This document shows, in pieces, positions 43,992 through 52,633 of a stretch of 64,000 bases of DNA. The notes below the pieces were generated by a model, which had not been told where the DNA came from, searched no databases, and was given only the letters and a program-made list of their open reading frames with translations. Every line of letters starts with the position of its first letter. Positions within the stretch are counted from its first letter, which is position 1. This stretch comes from Amycolatopsis circi (lineage in GTDB: Bacteria > Actinomycetota > Actinomycetes > Mycobacteriales > Pseudonocardiaceae): assembly GCF_003385235.1 (NCBI RefSeq), contig NZ_PQIA01000008.1, forward strand, positions 62,001-126,000, written 5' to 3'. The position numbers and the translations under genes are program-made.

Positions 43992-44085
43992 ATGCCTGGC
44001 CAATGCTCATTTCGGCGAAAACTATGCCGAGACAGGCATGCCCAAACAGCTATGGCAGCGGCGGCAAAGAGCATTGGCCAGGCAT
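43992..44085. promoter_or_regulatory. Large inverted repeat in the catabolic divergent promoter
   Basis: ATGCCTGGCCAATGCTC (43992-44008) recurs exactly inverted at 44069-44085, 60 bases away. Between them ATGCC-N6-GGCAT (44024-44039) is a further inverted repeat with the same half-site, giving four ATGCC/GGCAT half-sites in all. This suits a LysR tetramer that bends the promoter. TTGGCC (44074-44079) and TACGGT (44098-44103), 18 bp apart, could be the -35/-10 of the rightward operon, with an almost leaderless start. Confidence 0.65.
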
Positions 44086-44110
44086 TCCTGGCGTCCCTAC
44101 GGTCAGTTTC

Positions 44111-45568
44111 ATGGCTGCGGAACTCCACAACGTCGTCGGCGGGACCCGGGTCGCCGGGCGGCGCACTTTCGAGAAGTTCGACCCGGTTGACGGGTCGCTC
44201 GTCGCGCACGTCCACGAGGCCGGACCGGATGTGGTCGACGCTGCGGTCGCCGCGGCGCGCGCCGCGCTGGACGGGCCGTGGGGGCGTGCGTCGGTGGCTG
44301 AGCGCACCGCCTTGCTGCGCCGGATCGCGGACCGGATCGAGGAGCGGTGCGAGGATTTCGTCGCCGCCGAGGTTCGCGACACTGGCAAACCGGAGCACCT
44401 GGCTCGCGACCTGGACGTCGCGCGGGCGGCGACGAACTTCCGGTCTTTCGCCGACACGGTCGCGGCGGCCGGTCTCGACTCCTTCCTGACCGACCTGCCG
44501 AACGGCCGGAAGGCGCTGAACTACGCGGTGCCCAAGCCGCTCGGCGTGGTCGCGGTGATCGTGCCGTGGAACCTGCCGCTGCTGCTGTTGACCTGGAAGG
44601 TCGCGCCCGCGCTCGCGTGTGGCAACGCGGTGGTGGTCAAGCCGTCCGAGGAGACACCGTCGACCGCCACCTTGCTCGCCGAGGTGATCGCGGAAGCGGG
44701 CGCGCCGGCCGGAGTGTATAACGTCGTTCACGGCTTCGGGCCTGATTCCGCCGGCGAGTACCTCACCACGCACCGCGGCATCGATGGCGTGACGTTCACC
44801 GGCGAATCCCGGACCGGCTCGGCGATCATGCGCGCGGTCGCTCCGTCGGTCCGGCCGGTTTCCTTTGAACTGGGCGGAAAGAACGCGGCGGTGGTGTTCG
44901 CGGATTGCGATCTCGAGAAGACTCTCGACGGCCTCGCCCGGTCGGTTTTCCTGAACACCGGGCAGGTGTGCCTGTGCACGGAGCGGGTTTACGTCGAGCG
45001 GTCCGTCTTCGACGCGGTCGCGAATGGGCTCGCCGAACGGGCAAAGGCGTTGCGCCTGGGGCGTCCGGACGATCCCGGCACCACGACCGGTCCGTTGATC
45101 TCCCGGCAGCACCGGAAGAAAGTCCAGTCCTATTTGGACCTTGCGGTCGCCGAGGGAGCGACGGTGCTGACCGGCGGCTCGGTTCCGGAACTCGGGCCGG
45201 ACCTCGCGGGCGGTTCCTGGATCGAGCCGACCTTGTGGACCGGGCTGGACAACTCGGCGCGGGTCGTGCGCGAGGAGGTCTTCGGGCCGGTCGCGGCGCT
45301 GATCCCGTTCGACACCGAGGAAGAAGCCGTCCGGCTGGCGAACGACACCGACTACGGGCTCGCCACGGCCGTCTGGACCACCGATCTCGAGCGAGGACAC
45401 CGCGTCGCGCAGCAGATGCGGGTCGGGATGGCCTGGGTCAACACCTGGTACCTGCGCGATCTCCGCTCGCCGTTCGGCGGTGTCGGCCTTTCCGGCATCG
45501 GCCGGGAGGGCGGCCTGCACTCGATGCACTTCTACACCCAGCCGACGAATGTGTGCGTGCAGCTATGA
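44111..45568 (+). CDS. Aldehyde dehydrogenase, 2-aminomuconate/2-hydroxymuconate semialdehyde type
   Basis: A 485-residue ALDH with VVAVIVPWNLPLLLLTWKVAPAL, the catalytic Glu in FELGGKNAAVVF and the Cys in FLNTGQVCLCTERVYVER, which is typical of the DmpC/AmnC subgroup. It oxidises 2-aminomuconic semialdehyde to 2-aminomuconate with NAD. It is the first gene of a five-gene operon for 3-hydroxyanthranilate. The ATG has no good ribosome site and may be nearly leaderless. The stop overlaps the next start (ATGA). Confidence 0.92.
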   Translation: MAAELHNVVGGTRVAGRRTFEKFDPVDGSLVAHVHEAGPDVVDAAVAAARAALDGPWGRASVAERTALLRRIADRIEERCEDFVAAEVRDTGKPEHLARDLDVARAATNFRSFADTVAAAGLDSFLTDLPNGRKALNYAVPKPLGVVAVIVPWNLPLLLLTWKVAPALACGNAVVVKPSEETPSTATLLAEVIAEAGAPAGVYNVVHGFGPDSAGEYLTTHRGIDGVTFTGESRTGSAIMRAVAPSVRPVSFELGGKNAAVVFADCDLEKTLDGLARSVFLNTGQVCLCTERVYVERSVFDAVANGLAERAKALRLGRPDDPGTTTGPLISRQHRKKVQSYLDLAVAEGATVLTGGSVPELGPDLAGGSWIEPTLWTGLDNSARVVREEVFGPVAALIPFDTEEEAVRLANDTDYGLATAVWTTDLERGHRVAQQMRVGMAWVNTWYLRDLRSPFGGVGLSGIGREGGLHSMHFYTQPTNVCVQL

Positions 45569-46296
45569 CCATCGAAGAACGTGCGGCGCTGCTCGACCGG
45601 GCGACCGCCACCGGACAGGCGATTCCGCAGCTCACCAGCGACGAACCGATGAGCCTGGCGGCGGCGTACGCCGTACAGCACGCGGGAATCGCGTTGCGCG
45701 AAGGGCGCGGCGAGAAGCTGGCGGGGGTCAAACTGGGCTTCACGAGCAAGGCGAAGGCCGAGCAGATGGGCGTCTCCGACGTCATCATCGGCTCGCTGAC
45801 CGACCGGATGCGGATCGAGAACGGCGGGACGTTCGACGTCAGCCGCGGCGTCCATCCGCGGGTCGAGCCCGAGGTCGCCTTCCGGCTCGGTCCGGACGCC
45901 GAGCTGGTCGCTGTCGCGCCCGCGCTGGAGATCATCGACAGCCGGTACCGCGACTTCCGGTTCAGCCTGGCCGACGTCGTCGCCGACAACACCTCGGCGT
46001 CGGCCTTCGTACTCGGGCCGTGGACGCCCATCGGCGAGGTGGACGCGCTGGCGGTTGACCTGCTCTTCGACGGCGAGACTGTCGCGAGCGGCTCGACCGC
46101 CGACATCCTCGGCGACCCGCTGCGGGCACTCCCGGCGGCGCAGCGGATGGCCGCCGCGTACGGGCACCGGCTGCTCGGCGGGTCGGTGCTGCTGGCTGGC
46201 GCGGCGACCGCGGCGGTGGCGCTGAAAGCGGGAACGCACGTCGAAGCGCGGGTGGCCGGGCTCGGTTCGGTTTCCGTTCGGACGAAGGAGGGATGA
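45565..46296 (+). CDS. 4-oxalocrotonate decarboxylase / 2-keto-4-pentenoate hydratase family
   Basis: A 243-residue protein of the fumarylacetoacetase-like hydratase/decarboxylase family ([60 protein letters not shown]). The REPE-like metal-binding Glu residues are present. In the operon it most probably decarboxylates 2-oxo-3-hexenedioate (4-oxalocrotonate) formed after deamination. A hydratase role is possible, but the companion enzyme is absent here. Both ends overlap neighbours by 4 bp. Confidence 0.86.
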   Translation: MTIEERAALLDRATATGQAIPQLTSDEPMSLAAAYAVQHAGIALREGRGEKLAGVKLGFTSKAKAEQMGVSDVIIGSLTDRMRIENGGTFDVSRGVHPRVEPEVAFRLGPDAELVAVAPALEIIDSRYRDFRFSLADVVADNTSASAFVLGPWTPIGEVDALAVDLLFDGETVASGSTADILGDPLRALPAAQRMAAAYGHRLLGGSVLLAGAATAAVALKAGTHVEARVAGLGSVSVRTKEG

Positions 46297-46298
46297 GC

Positions 46299-46724
46299 GT
46301 GGCGCAAGCCCATGTCGTCGCCGGGAAGGCGACGCCGCGCGGGCGGTTCCCGCACGTCAAGGTGGTCGGAGACCTGGTGTTCGTCTCCGGCACCAGCAGC
46401 AGGCGGCCGGACAACACGTTCGCCGGAGCCGAGGCCGACGAGTTCGGTGTGACCACTTTGGACATCCGGGCGCAGACACGCGCGGTGCTCGAGAACATCC
46501 GCGACATCCTGGCCGCGGCCGGCGCTGGGCTCGAAGACCTCGCGCAGCTGACGGTGTTCCTGGTCAACATGAACGATTTCGGCGGGTACAACGAGGTCTA
46601 CGGCGAGTTCTTCGACGAGACCGGTCCGGCGCGCACGACCGTCGCGGTGCACCAGCTGCCGCATCCGCATCTGCTCATCGAGATCCAGGCGATCGCCCGG
46701 ATCCCCGGCAAGGAGGAACGATGA
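46299..46724 (+). CDS. RidA-family 2-aminomuconate deaminase
   Basis: A 141-residue RidA/YjgF-fold protein ([61 protein letters not shown]). RidA-type 2-aminomuconate deaminases release ammonium from 2-aminomuconate in this pathway. An ATG at 46293 overlaps the previous stop but abuts AAGGAGGG; the GTG six bases later has proper spacing and is preferred. The operon context makes the assignment good. Confidence 0.87.
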   Translation: MAQAHVVAGKATPRGRFPHVKVVGDLVFVSGTSSRRPDNTFAGAEADEFGVTTLDIRAQTRAVLENIRDILAAAGAGLEDLAQLTVFLVNMNDFGGYNEVYGEFFDETGPARTTVAVHQLPHPHLLIEIQAIARIPGKEER

Positions 46725-47245
46725 CCGCCATCCCGCCCGTGTTCGATTTCGCCGCGTGGATCAAGGAACACGAGGACGAGCTGAAGCCGCCGGTCAACAA
46801 CAAGCAGATGTGGGCCCCGATGGGCGATTTCATCGTGCAGGTCGTCGGCGGGCCGAACCAGCGCACCGACTACCACCTCGACCCGTACGAGGAATGGTTT
46901 TACCAGTACAAGGGCGACATGCACGTCAACCTCATGACCGACGACGGCCCGCGGCGGGTCGACATCCGCGAGGGCGAGATGTGGATGCTGCCGCGCAACG
47001 TGCACCATTCGCCGCAGCGTCCGCAGGAGGGTTCGATCGGGATCGTGATCGAGCGGATCCGGGAAGAAGGGACGCTCGAGAAGTTCGTCTGGTTCTGCTT
47101 GGAGTGCGACGCGAAGGTGCACGAGGTGGAGCTGCAGGTGCGGGACATCGTCGACGATCTGCCGCCGGTGTTCGAGCAGTTCTACGCGTCCGAGGAAGCC
47201 CGGACCTGCGGGGCCTGCGGGACGCTGCACCCGGGGAAGGGCTGA
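46721..47245 (+). CDS. 3-hydroxyanthranilate 3,4-dioxygenase
   Basis: A 174-residue cupin with iron ligands His52, Glu58 and His96 ([32 protein letters not shown]) and the C-terminal rubredoxin-like cysteines 126/129 and 163/166 found in bacterial enzymes. It opens 3-hydroxyanthranilate to 2-amino-3-carboxymuconate semialdehyde. Coupled to the deaminase gene by an ATGA overlap. It is the key enzyme that identifies the operon. Confidence 0.95.
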   Translation: MTAIPPVFDFAAWIKEHEDELKPPVNNKQMWAPMGDFIVQVVGGPNQRTDYHLDPYEEWFYQYKGDMHVNLMTDDGPRRVDIREGEMWMLPRNVHHSPQRPQEGSIGIVIERIREEGTLEKFVWFCLECDAKVHEVELQVRDIVDDLPPVFEQFYASEEARTCGACGTLHPGKG

Positions 47246-47247
47246 GC

Positions 47248-48228
47248 GTGCGCGCGATCGACGTCCACAGCCATTTCGTCCCGCACGGCTGGCCCGACCT
47301 CGGCGAGGGAATGCCGTGGCTGCGCGCGGAAACCGAACGCGAGGCCATGATCATGGTCGGGTCGGAGGAGTTCCGCCGGATCCGGTCCGACTGCTGGGAC
47401 GCGTCCGTGCGCCTGAGCGACATGGACGCGGACGGCATCGAGGCGCAGGTCGTGTCGCCGACGCCGGTGTTCTTCGGCTACGAAACCAGCCCGGGGCAGG
47501 GGGAGAAGATCGCGCGGGTCTTCAACGATCTCGCGCTGGAGATCTGCGCGCCCGCGCCGGACCGGCTGATCCCGTTCTGCCAGGTTCCGTTGCAGGACAC
47601 CGACGCCGCCTGCCGCGAACTGGACCGCGCGGTCGCGGCCGGGCATCGGGGCGTGGAGATCGGCAACCACGTCGGCGACCGCGACCTCGACGACGCGGGC
47701 GTGGTGACGTTCCTGCAGCACGCGGCGTCGCTGGGCGTGCCGGTGTTCGTGCACCCGTGGGACATGCCGCTCGCGCCGCGGCTGGACCGCTGGATGGCGC
47801 GGTGGCTGACCGGGATGCCCGCGGAGACGCACCTGTCGATCATCGCGATGATCCTCGGCGGGGTGTTCGATCGGGTGCCGTCGAGCTTGCGGATCTGTTT
47901 TGCCCACGGCGGCGGGTCGTTCGCGTTTTGGCTGGGGCGGTTGGAGAACGCTTGGCATCAGCGGGCGGACATCATCGCCACGTCGGAGCTGCCGCCGTCG
48001 GAGTATGTGGGGCGGTTCAGTGTCGATTCGGTCGTGTTTACCGATGCGGCGCTGCGGAATCTGGTCGACACGCTGGGGGCCGGGCAGGTGATGGTGGGGA
48101 GTGATTACCCGTATCCGCTGGGGGAGCGTCCGGCTGGCGGGGTGGTTCGGCGGGCGGAGTTCCTGGACGAGGCCTCGCGGGAGCTGCTGCTGCGAGGGAA
48201 CGCGGCGCGGTTCCTTGGTGGTCCGTGA
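47248..48228 (+). CDS. 2-amino-3-carboxymuconate-6-semialdehyde decarboxylase (ACMSD)
   Basis: A 326-residue amidohydrolase-fold decarboxylase. The metal ligands begin with AIDVHSHFVPHGW (His7, His9), followed by VFVHPWDMP, CFAHGGGSFAFWLGR and MVGSDYPYPLGE. It removes the 3-carboxyl from the dioxygenase product. The GTG start lies 3 bases beyond the dioxygenase stop with GGGGAAGG upstream. Its TGA stop is inside a second type of terminator palindrome. Confidence 0.92.
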   Translation: MRAIDVHSHFVPHGWPDLGEGMPWLRAETEREAMIMVGSEEFRRIRSDCWDASVRLSDMDADGIEAQVVSPTPVFFGYETSPGQGEKIARVFNDLALEICAPAPDRLIPFCQVPLQDTDAACRELDRAVAAGHRGVEIGNHVGDRDLDDAGVVTFLQHAASLGVPVFVHPWDMPLAPRLDRWMARWLTGMPAETHLSIIAMILGGVFDRVPSSLRICFAHGGGSFAFWLGRLENAWHQRADIIATSELPPSEYVGRFSVDSVVFTDAALRNLVDTLGAGQVMVGSDYPYPLGERPAGGVVRRAEFLDEASRELLLRGNAARFLGGP

Positions 48229-48275
48229 GGGGAACCCTGAGGGAATCAGAGTCCGTGAAGGTTCCCCTCACGGAC
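48221..48275. repeat. Second-type palindrome with both convergent stop codons
   Basis: GTCCGTGAGGGGAACC (48221-48236) is exactly complementary to GGTTCCCCTCACGGAC (48260-48275). The right-arm motif GTCCGTGAAGG is partly repeated in the loop. The ACMSD gene ends CCG-TGA within the left arm, and the convergent LLM gene also ends CCG-TGA within the right arm. It is a terminator-like element distinct from the GTGAGTGTT family but built on the same principle. Confidence 0.88.
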
Positions 48276-49599
48276 TTGAAGACAACCCAAGGTGGTCCCG
48301 CAGGGTAGGCCCGCTGTAGTCCTCCCGGAAAACCCCTCGTTCCTGCAGCCTCGGCACCACCTGGTCGGCGAACTCGTCCAGCCCGCCCGGCGTCACGTGC
48401 GGGACCAGGATGAACCCGTCCGACGCATCCGCCTGCACGAGTTCGTTCATGGCGGACGCGACAGTCTCGGCGGAGCCGATGAAGTTCTGCCGTCCGGTGA
48501 CCTCGATGATCAGCTCCCGGCTCGACAAGTGCTTCGCCTCGGCCAGTTGACGCCACTCATGAGCAGTCGCGATCGGGTCGCGGTGCATGCGGACGCTCGC
48601 TCGGCCCTTCGAGATCAGGTCGCCGACCGCCGGGTCGAAGGACGGGAGCGGGCCGTTCGGGTCGTGGTCGCTGAGGTCGGTGTTCCAGAGCTGTTCGAGG
48701 AACTTGATCGCGGTCTGTTCGCTGACCTGCTGCAACCGGACCTCGTGGGCGAGTTCGTGCGCTTCGGCGTCGGTGTCGCCCAGGACGAAGGTGGCGGCGG
48801 GCAGGATGACCAGCTCGTGCGGGGCGCGGCCGTATTTCGCCAGGCGGCCCTTCACGTCCTGGTAGAACGCTTGGCCTGCTTCGAGCGTGCCGTGGCGGGT
48901 GAAGATGGCGTCGGCGGTCGCGGCGGCGAATTCGCGGCCTTCTTCGGAGTCTCCGGCTTGGATGGTGACCGGGCGGCCTTGCGGGCTGCGCGGGACCGGG
49001 AAACGGCCGGAGATGGCGAAGTGGTCGTCGTGGTGGGCGAAGGCGCCACCGTCGGCCAGGAAGCGGCCGGATTCCTTGTCCGCCAGGAGTTCGCCGCCGC
49101 GCCAGGAGTCGAAGAGTTCCCACGCGGTGCGCAGGAAGGTCTCGGCTCGGGAGTAACGCTGGTCTTGCGGCAGGAAGCCGCCGCGGCGGAAGTTTTCGCC
49201 GGTGAACGCGTCCCAGGACGTGACGACGTTCCAGGCGGCCCGGCCGGCGGAAAGGTGGTCCAGGGAGGCGAACTGGCGGGCCACCTCGAACGGTTCGTTG
49301 AAGGTGGAGTTGATGGTCCCGGCCAGGCCGAGGCGGTCGGTGACGGCGGCCAGCGCGGAGAGGACGGCGAAGGTGTCGGGACGGCCGACGACGTCCAGGT
49401 CGTAGATTTCGCCGTTCTGTTCCCGCAGCCGCAGTCCTTCGGCGAGGAAGAAGAAGTCGAACTTCGCGCGTTCGGCGGTCTGGGCCAGCTTGACGAACGA
49501 GCTGAACTCGATGTGGCTGCCCGCTTCGGGATCGCTCCACACGGTGGTGTTATTGACCCCGGGGAAGTGCGCGGCGAGGTGAATTTGCTTGGCAGTCAT
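48268..49599 (-). CDS. LLM monooxygenase, NtaA/SnaA/DszA type
   Basis: A 443-residue FMN-dependent monooxygenase of the NtaA/DmoA branch: IHLAAHFPGVNNTTVWSDPEAG, FFFLAEGLRLR, GLAGTINSTFNEPFEVARQFASLDHLSAGRAAWNVVTSWD and AGDSEEGREFAAATADAIFT. These enzymes use FMNH2 from a separate reductase to cleave C-N or C-S bonds. It is in line with a second, shorter LLM gene 17 bases upstream, so the two are probably one operon. The ATG follows GGGAGATTTTCC. Confidence 0.93.
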   Translation of the reverse strand: MTAKQIHLAAHFPGVNNTTVWSDPEAGSHIEFSSFVKLAQTAERAKFDFFFLAEGLRLREQNGEIYDLDVVGRPDTFAVLSALAAVTDRLGLAGTINSTFNEPFEVARQFASLDHLSAGRAAWNVVTSWDAFTGENFRRGGFLPQDQRYSRAETFLRTAWELFDSWRGGELLADKESGRFLADGGAFAHHDDHFAISGRFPVPRSPQGRPVTIQAGDSEEGREFAAATADAIFTRHGTLEAGQAFYQDVKGRLAKYGRAPHELVILPAATFVLGDTDAEAHELAHEVRLQQVSEQTAIKFLEQLWNTDLSDHDPNGPLPSFDPAVGDLISKGRASVRMHRDPIATAHEWRQLAEAKHLSSRELIIEVTGRQNFIGSAETVASAMNELVQADASDGFILVPHVTPGGLDEFADQVVPRLQERGVFREDYSGPTLRDHLGLSSSP

Positions 49600-49616
49600 G
49601 GAAAATCTCCCGGGAC

Positions 49617-50732
49617 TCAGGCGGCGTAGCGGTTGGCCGGGCGCGGCAGGCCGAGCAGCCCGCGCAGGGTCGAGGCCTCGTATCCGGTGCGGAACGCGCC
49701 CCGGTCGCGCAGTTCGGGGACCAAGGCGCGGGTGATGGCGGTCAGGTCGTGCGGCAGGGCGCCAGGACGGAGCCGGAAGCCGGTCAGACCGGCGGCGTGC
49801 CAGTCGAGCAGCAGGTCGGCGAGACCCGCGGGAGTGCCGGTGAAGACGTGGGCGTCCGAGGTGAACTCGGCGCGGTCGTCCAGCCGGGCTTTGCGGTCGG
49901 CCGCGGCTTGCTCGGTTTCGTCGAGGAAGACCACGAGGTCGGCAAAAACCTGAAGGGGGACACCGATTTCTTCGATGATCGACGCCGCGTGCGAGCGGTC
50001 GCTCGGGGTTACGTACACGACGTCGGCCTGGCGGGCGGCGAGGCGGTAGGCGTCGGGGCCGTGCGCGAGCGCGGCGACGATCGGCTGGCCCTGCGGCGGA
50101 CGCGGCGTGATGGACGGGCCTTTGACGGAGAACCAGCGGCCCTCGAAATCGATGTAGTGCAGTTTGTCCCGGTCGATGAACCGGCCGGTCGCGACGTCGC
50201 GGATCTCCGCGTCGTCCTCCCAGCTGTCCCACAACCGGCGCAGCACCTCGACGTAATCGGCGGCTTCCTCGAACAGGTCCGCGACGTCGGGCGGCGTGCG
50301 GCGGCCGAAGTGCTGGAACTCTTCCGGACTCCCGGAAACCTGCACGCGCACCCCGGCGCGGCCGGTGCTGACGTAATCGAGCGTCGCGATCGCCTTCGAC
50401 AGGTGGAACGGCTCCGTGTGGGTGACGACAGCGGTCGGGATCAGGCCGATGTTCGACGTCAGCGGCGCGATCCGCGAGGCGAGCAGCACTGCGTCGAGCC
50501 GGGTTTGCGCGCGGTCGGCGCGGGCGGTGGGCGCGGCGGGGTCGCGCAGGGAGAGGAAGTCCTCGAAGGTGACGAAGTCCAGGTGTGCCGCTTCGGCTTC
50601 CTGGACCAGCTCGGTCCAGTACCCGGCGGTGAGCAGGTCGGCCGGGCGGGCGTCCGGTTCGCGCCACGCGGCCGGATGCCAGCCGGCGCCTTCCAGCGCG
50701 ACGGCGAGCCGTGGTCCGGTGAGCCCTGTCAT
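49617..50732 (-). CDS. LLM-class monooxygenase
   Basis: A 371-residue protein of the same superfamily (AGYWTELVQEAEAAHLDFVTFEDFL, TEPFHLSKAIATLDYVSTGRAGVRVQVSGS, AALAHGPDAYRLAARQADVVYVTPSD). The short AGVRVQVSG segment corresponds to the AAWNVVTS of NtaA-type enzymes. AAGGACGCAGC precedes the ATG. The substrate is unknown; pairing with another LLM suggests a two-step attack on a sulfur or nitrogen compound. Confidence 0.88.
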   Translation of the reverse strand: MTGLTGPRLAVALEGAGWHPAAWREPDARPADLLTAGYWTELVQEAEAAHLDFVTFEDFLSLRDPAAPTARADRAQTRLDAVLLASRIAPLTSNIGLIPTAVVTHTEPFHLSKAIATLDYVSTGRAGVRVQVSGSPEEFQHFGRRTPPDVADLFEEAADYVEVLRRLWDSWEDDAEIRDVATGRFIDRDKLHYIDFEGRWFSVKGPSITPRPPQGQPIVAALAHGPDAYRLAARQADVVYVTPSDRSHAASIIEEIGVPLQVFADLVVFLDETEQAAADRKARLDDRAEFTSDAHVFTGTPAGLADLLLDWHAAGLTGFRLRPGALPHDLTAITRALVPELRDRGAFRTGYEASTLRGLLGLPRPANRYAA

Positions 50733-50868
50733 GCTGCGTCCTTTCCCCGTGGATGCCAGCAGTGTGGCGCGCGATCCGGGACGAGGGCGACGGTAACCAG
50801 CGTCTGGGACAGTCGGCGGGAGCGGGAATAAACCGGTTGCTTGCCGTCACGCTCGGGCGGTTTGCTCG

Positions 50869-51735
50869 ATGCTGATGAATCGGATGCATACCGGCGAAGC
50901 GGAAATCGACGACGACCTGGTCCGTCGCCTCGTCTCGGCCCAGTTTCCGCGGTGGGCCGGGCTGGCGGTCTCGCGGGTCGACTCGTCGGGGACGGAAAAC
51001 GCGATGTTCCGGCTCGGCGACGAGCTGGTGGCTCGGCTGCCGCGGCTGGAGCGCGGGGCCGCCGAGATCGGCCATGAGCAGCGTTGGCTGCGGTGGCTCG
51101 CGCCTCGGCTGCCGGTCGCGGTGCCGGAGGTCCTCGGCGAAGGACGGCCGGGCGAGGGCTTCGAATGGGACTGGTCGGTGCTGCGCTGGCTGCCCGGCGA
51201 CAACCCGGATTTCGGTGACGCTCAGGTGGCGCGGGATCTGGGCGGGTTCGTGAAAGCGTTGCGCGGCCTGGACATTTCCGGTGCGCCGGAGATCAGCCGG
51301 GGTCGTCCGCTGCGCACTCGTGACGCGCCGACCCGGGAGGCGATCGCTCAGCTCGGCGGAGATCCGGCGTATGTCGCGGCCTGGGAGAAGGCGCTCGCGG
51401 CACCGGCGTGGGCCGGGGAGCCGGTGTGGCTGCACGCGGATCTGTCGCCGGGGAATGTGCTGGTCGACGGCGGCGGGCTGAGCGCGGTGCTGGACTTCGC
51501 GGGGGTGGGGACCGGCGATCCGGCGGTGGACGTGATCCCGGCGTGGAACACCTTCGCGGCGGCTGAGCGGGCGGTATTCCGCGAGGCGGCGGAGGTCGAT
51601 GACGCGACGTGGGAGCGCGGCCGGGGCAGGGCGTTGTCCATCGCGCTGATTCAGCTGCCGTATTACCGGGAGACCAATCCGGTGCTGGCGGCGAATGCGC
51701 GGCGCACGATCGAGGCTGTGTTGTCCGGCTCGTGA
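50869..51735 (+). CDS. Aminoglycoside phosphotransferase-like kinase (APH family)
   Basis: A 288-residue kinase with the catalytic loop LHADLSPGNVLVD and the metal-binding AVLDFAGVGTGDPAVDVIPAW, both canonical for APH/choline kinase folds. Most such chromosomal proteins phosphorylate unknown small molecules. Three in-frame ATG codons lie within 16 bases (50869, 50875, 50884) and no strong ribosome site separates them. The stop codon TGA (after TCG) is inside a palindromic repeat. Confidence 0.87.
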   Translation: MLMNRMHTGEAEIDDDLVRRLVSAQFPRWAGLAVSRVDSSGTENAMFRLGDELVARLPRLERGAAEIGHEQRWLRWLAPRLPVAVPEVLGEGRPGEGFEWDWSVLRWLPGDNPDFGDAQVARDLGGFVKALRGLDISGAPEISRGRPLRTRDAPTREAIAQLGGDPAYVAAWEKALAAPAWAGEPVWLHADLSPGNVLVDGGGLSAVLDFAGVGTGDPAVDVIPAWNTFAAAERAVFREAAEVDDATWERGRGRALSIALIQLPYYRETNPVLAANARRTIEAVLSGS

Positions 51736-51774
51736 GTGTTTATCCCGGTTAGAACCGGGATTGCCGCTCACGAG
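51729..51774. repeat. Palindromic repeat, copy 3
   Basis: Left arm CTCGTGAGTGTTTATCCCGG(TT) at 51729-51750, centre AG, right arm 51753-51774 with changes at the bases that should read AAACA (here TGCCG), so pairing is interrupted in the outer half. The kinase gene ends TCG-TGA within the left arm. Confidence 0.88.
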
Positions 51775-51783
51775 GCCCCAGCG

Positions 51784-52563
51784 CTAGCCGAGGTCGATCC
51801 GGATCGTCAGCAGGTCGGTGCCGAACGCCTGGACCGCGGTGCTGTTCAAGCGGGGCAACGACTTCAGCCGCGCCCGGGCGTCGTCCTCCGGGAGCAGGTG
51901 CGCGACCCCGCGCAGCCAGCGGCCGTGCAGGCGCAGCCGGACGTGCGGGTCGGCCTGGATGTTGCGCACGTACTGCGACCGCTCGCCGAATTCGGACACC
52001 AGCCAGAACTCCTGGCCGACCCGGCGTCCGCCGATCGGGGTCTGGCGGGGGAGACCCGAAGTGCGGCCGGTGGTTTCGAGCAGGGTCTGTCCGGGGAGCC
52101 GCGACAGGACGGGGTTGCCCAGCCGTCGCTGGAACGTCGTGACGAGCTGGTGCTGGAGATCGCCGGGCCGCGAGGCGCCGGCGGCGTGCCGCAAGCGGGC
52201 CGGGATGACGAGTTCGTGGATCGGCACCGCCATGGCCCACAGCTGGCGGGCTGGGAACCGGTGGTAGCTGACTTCGGTGGTCCAGTACACCCGGTGCTCG
52301 TCGAGGTGCACGATGTTGCGCGTCCTCAACAGCGGCGACGGCGCTTCGAGCACGACCCGGTCCGGCGTGGCCGAAGCGATCGTCCAGCCAAGAACGCGGT
52401 CCGGGGACAGGCGGGTGGTCAGGCCGAGGCCGAGCCACCCGGTGCGCAGGAAAGTTCGCATCGGCGGCGGAGCTTCTTCCCAGACCGCGCGGGCCCACTG
52501 CAGTGCGTCGCGCTGGTCTCCGGCAGGACGGGCAATGTCCACTGTGGACGTGAAATCCGGCAC
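51784..52563 (-). CDS. Fusion of SRPBCC/DUF2867-like domain and F420-type nitroreductase (DDN) domain
   Basis: A 259-residue two-part protein. Residues 1 to about 130 resemble a DUF2867/START-like lipid or ligand fold (MRTFLRTGWLGLGLTTRLSP, RVVLEAPSPLLRTRNIVHLDEHRVYWTTEVSY). From about residue 145 comes a deazaflavin-dependent nitroreductase-like domain (LLETTGRTSGLPRQTPIGGRRVGQEFWLVSEFG, YVRNIQADPHVRLRLHGRW), which normally binds F420. The fusion is unusual; it might reduce a bound hydrophobic quinone. No gene is coupled to it. It lies between two palindromic repeats. Confidence 0.75.
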   Translation of the reverse strand: MPDFTSTVDIARPAGDQRDALQWARAVWEEAPPPMRTFLRTGWLGLGLTTRLSPDRVLGWTIASATPDRVVLEAPSPLLRTRNIVHLDEHRVYWTTEVSYHRFPARQLWAMAVPIHELVIPARLRHAAGASRPGDLQHQLVTTFQRRLGNPVLSRLPGQTLLETTGRTSGLPRQTPIGGRRVGQEFWLVSEFGERSQYVRNIQADPHVRLRLHGRWLRGVAHLLPEDDARARLKSLPRLNSTAVQAFGTDLLTIRIDLG

Positions 52564-52589
52564 CCTGCCACGCTAGCACTGCTGAGGAC

Positions 52590-52633
52590 TCGTGAGTGTT
52601 TATCCCGGTTCTAACCGGGATAAACACTCACGA
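52590..52633. repeat. Palindromic repeat, copy 4 (perfect)
   Basis: Perfect 21-base arms (52590-52610 and 52613-52633) around CT; the left arm reads TCGTGAGTGTTTATCCCGGT(T). The leftward LLM gene ends TCG-TGA inside the right arm (TGA on the minus strand at 52630-52628). It separates that gene from the downstream fusion gene. Confidence 0.95.
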
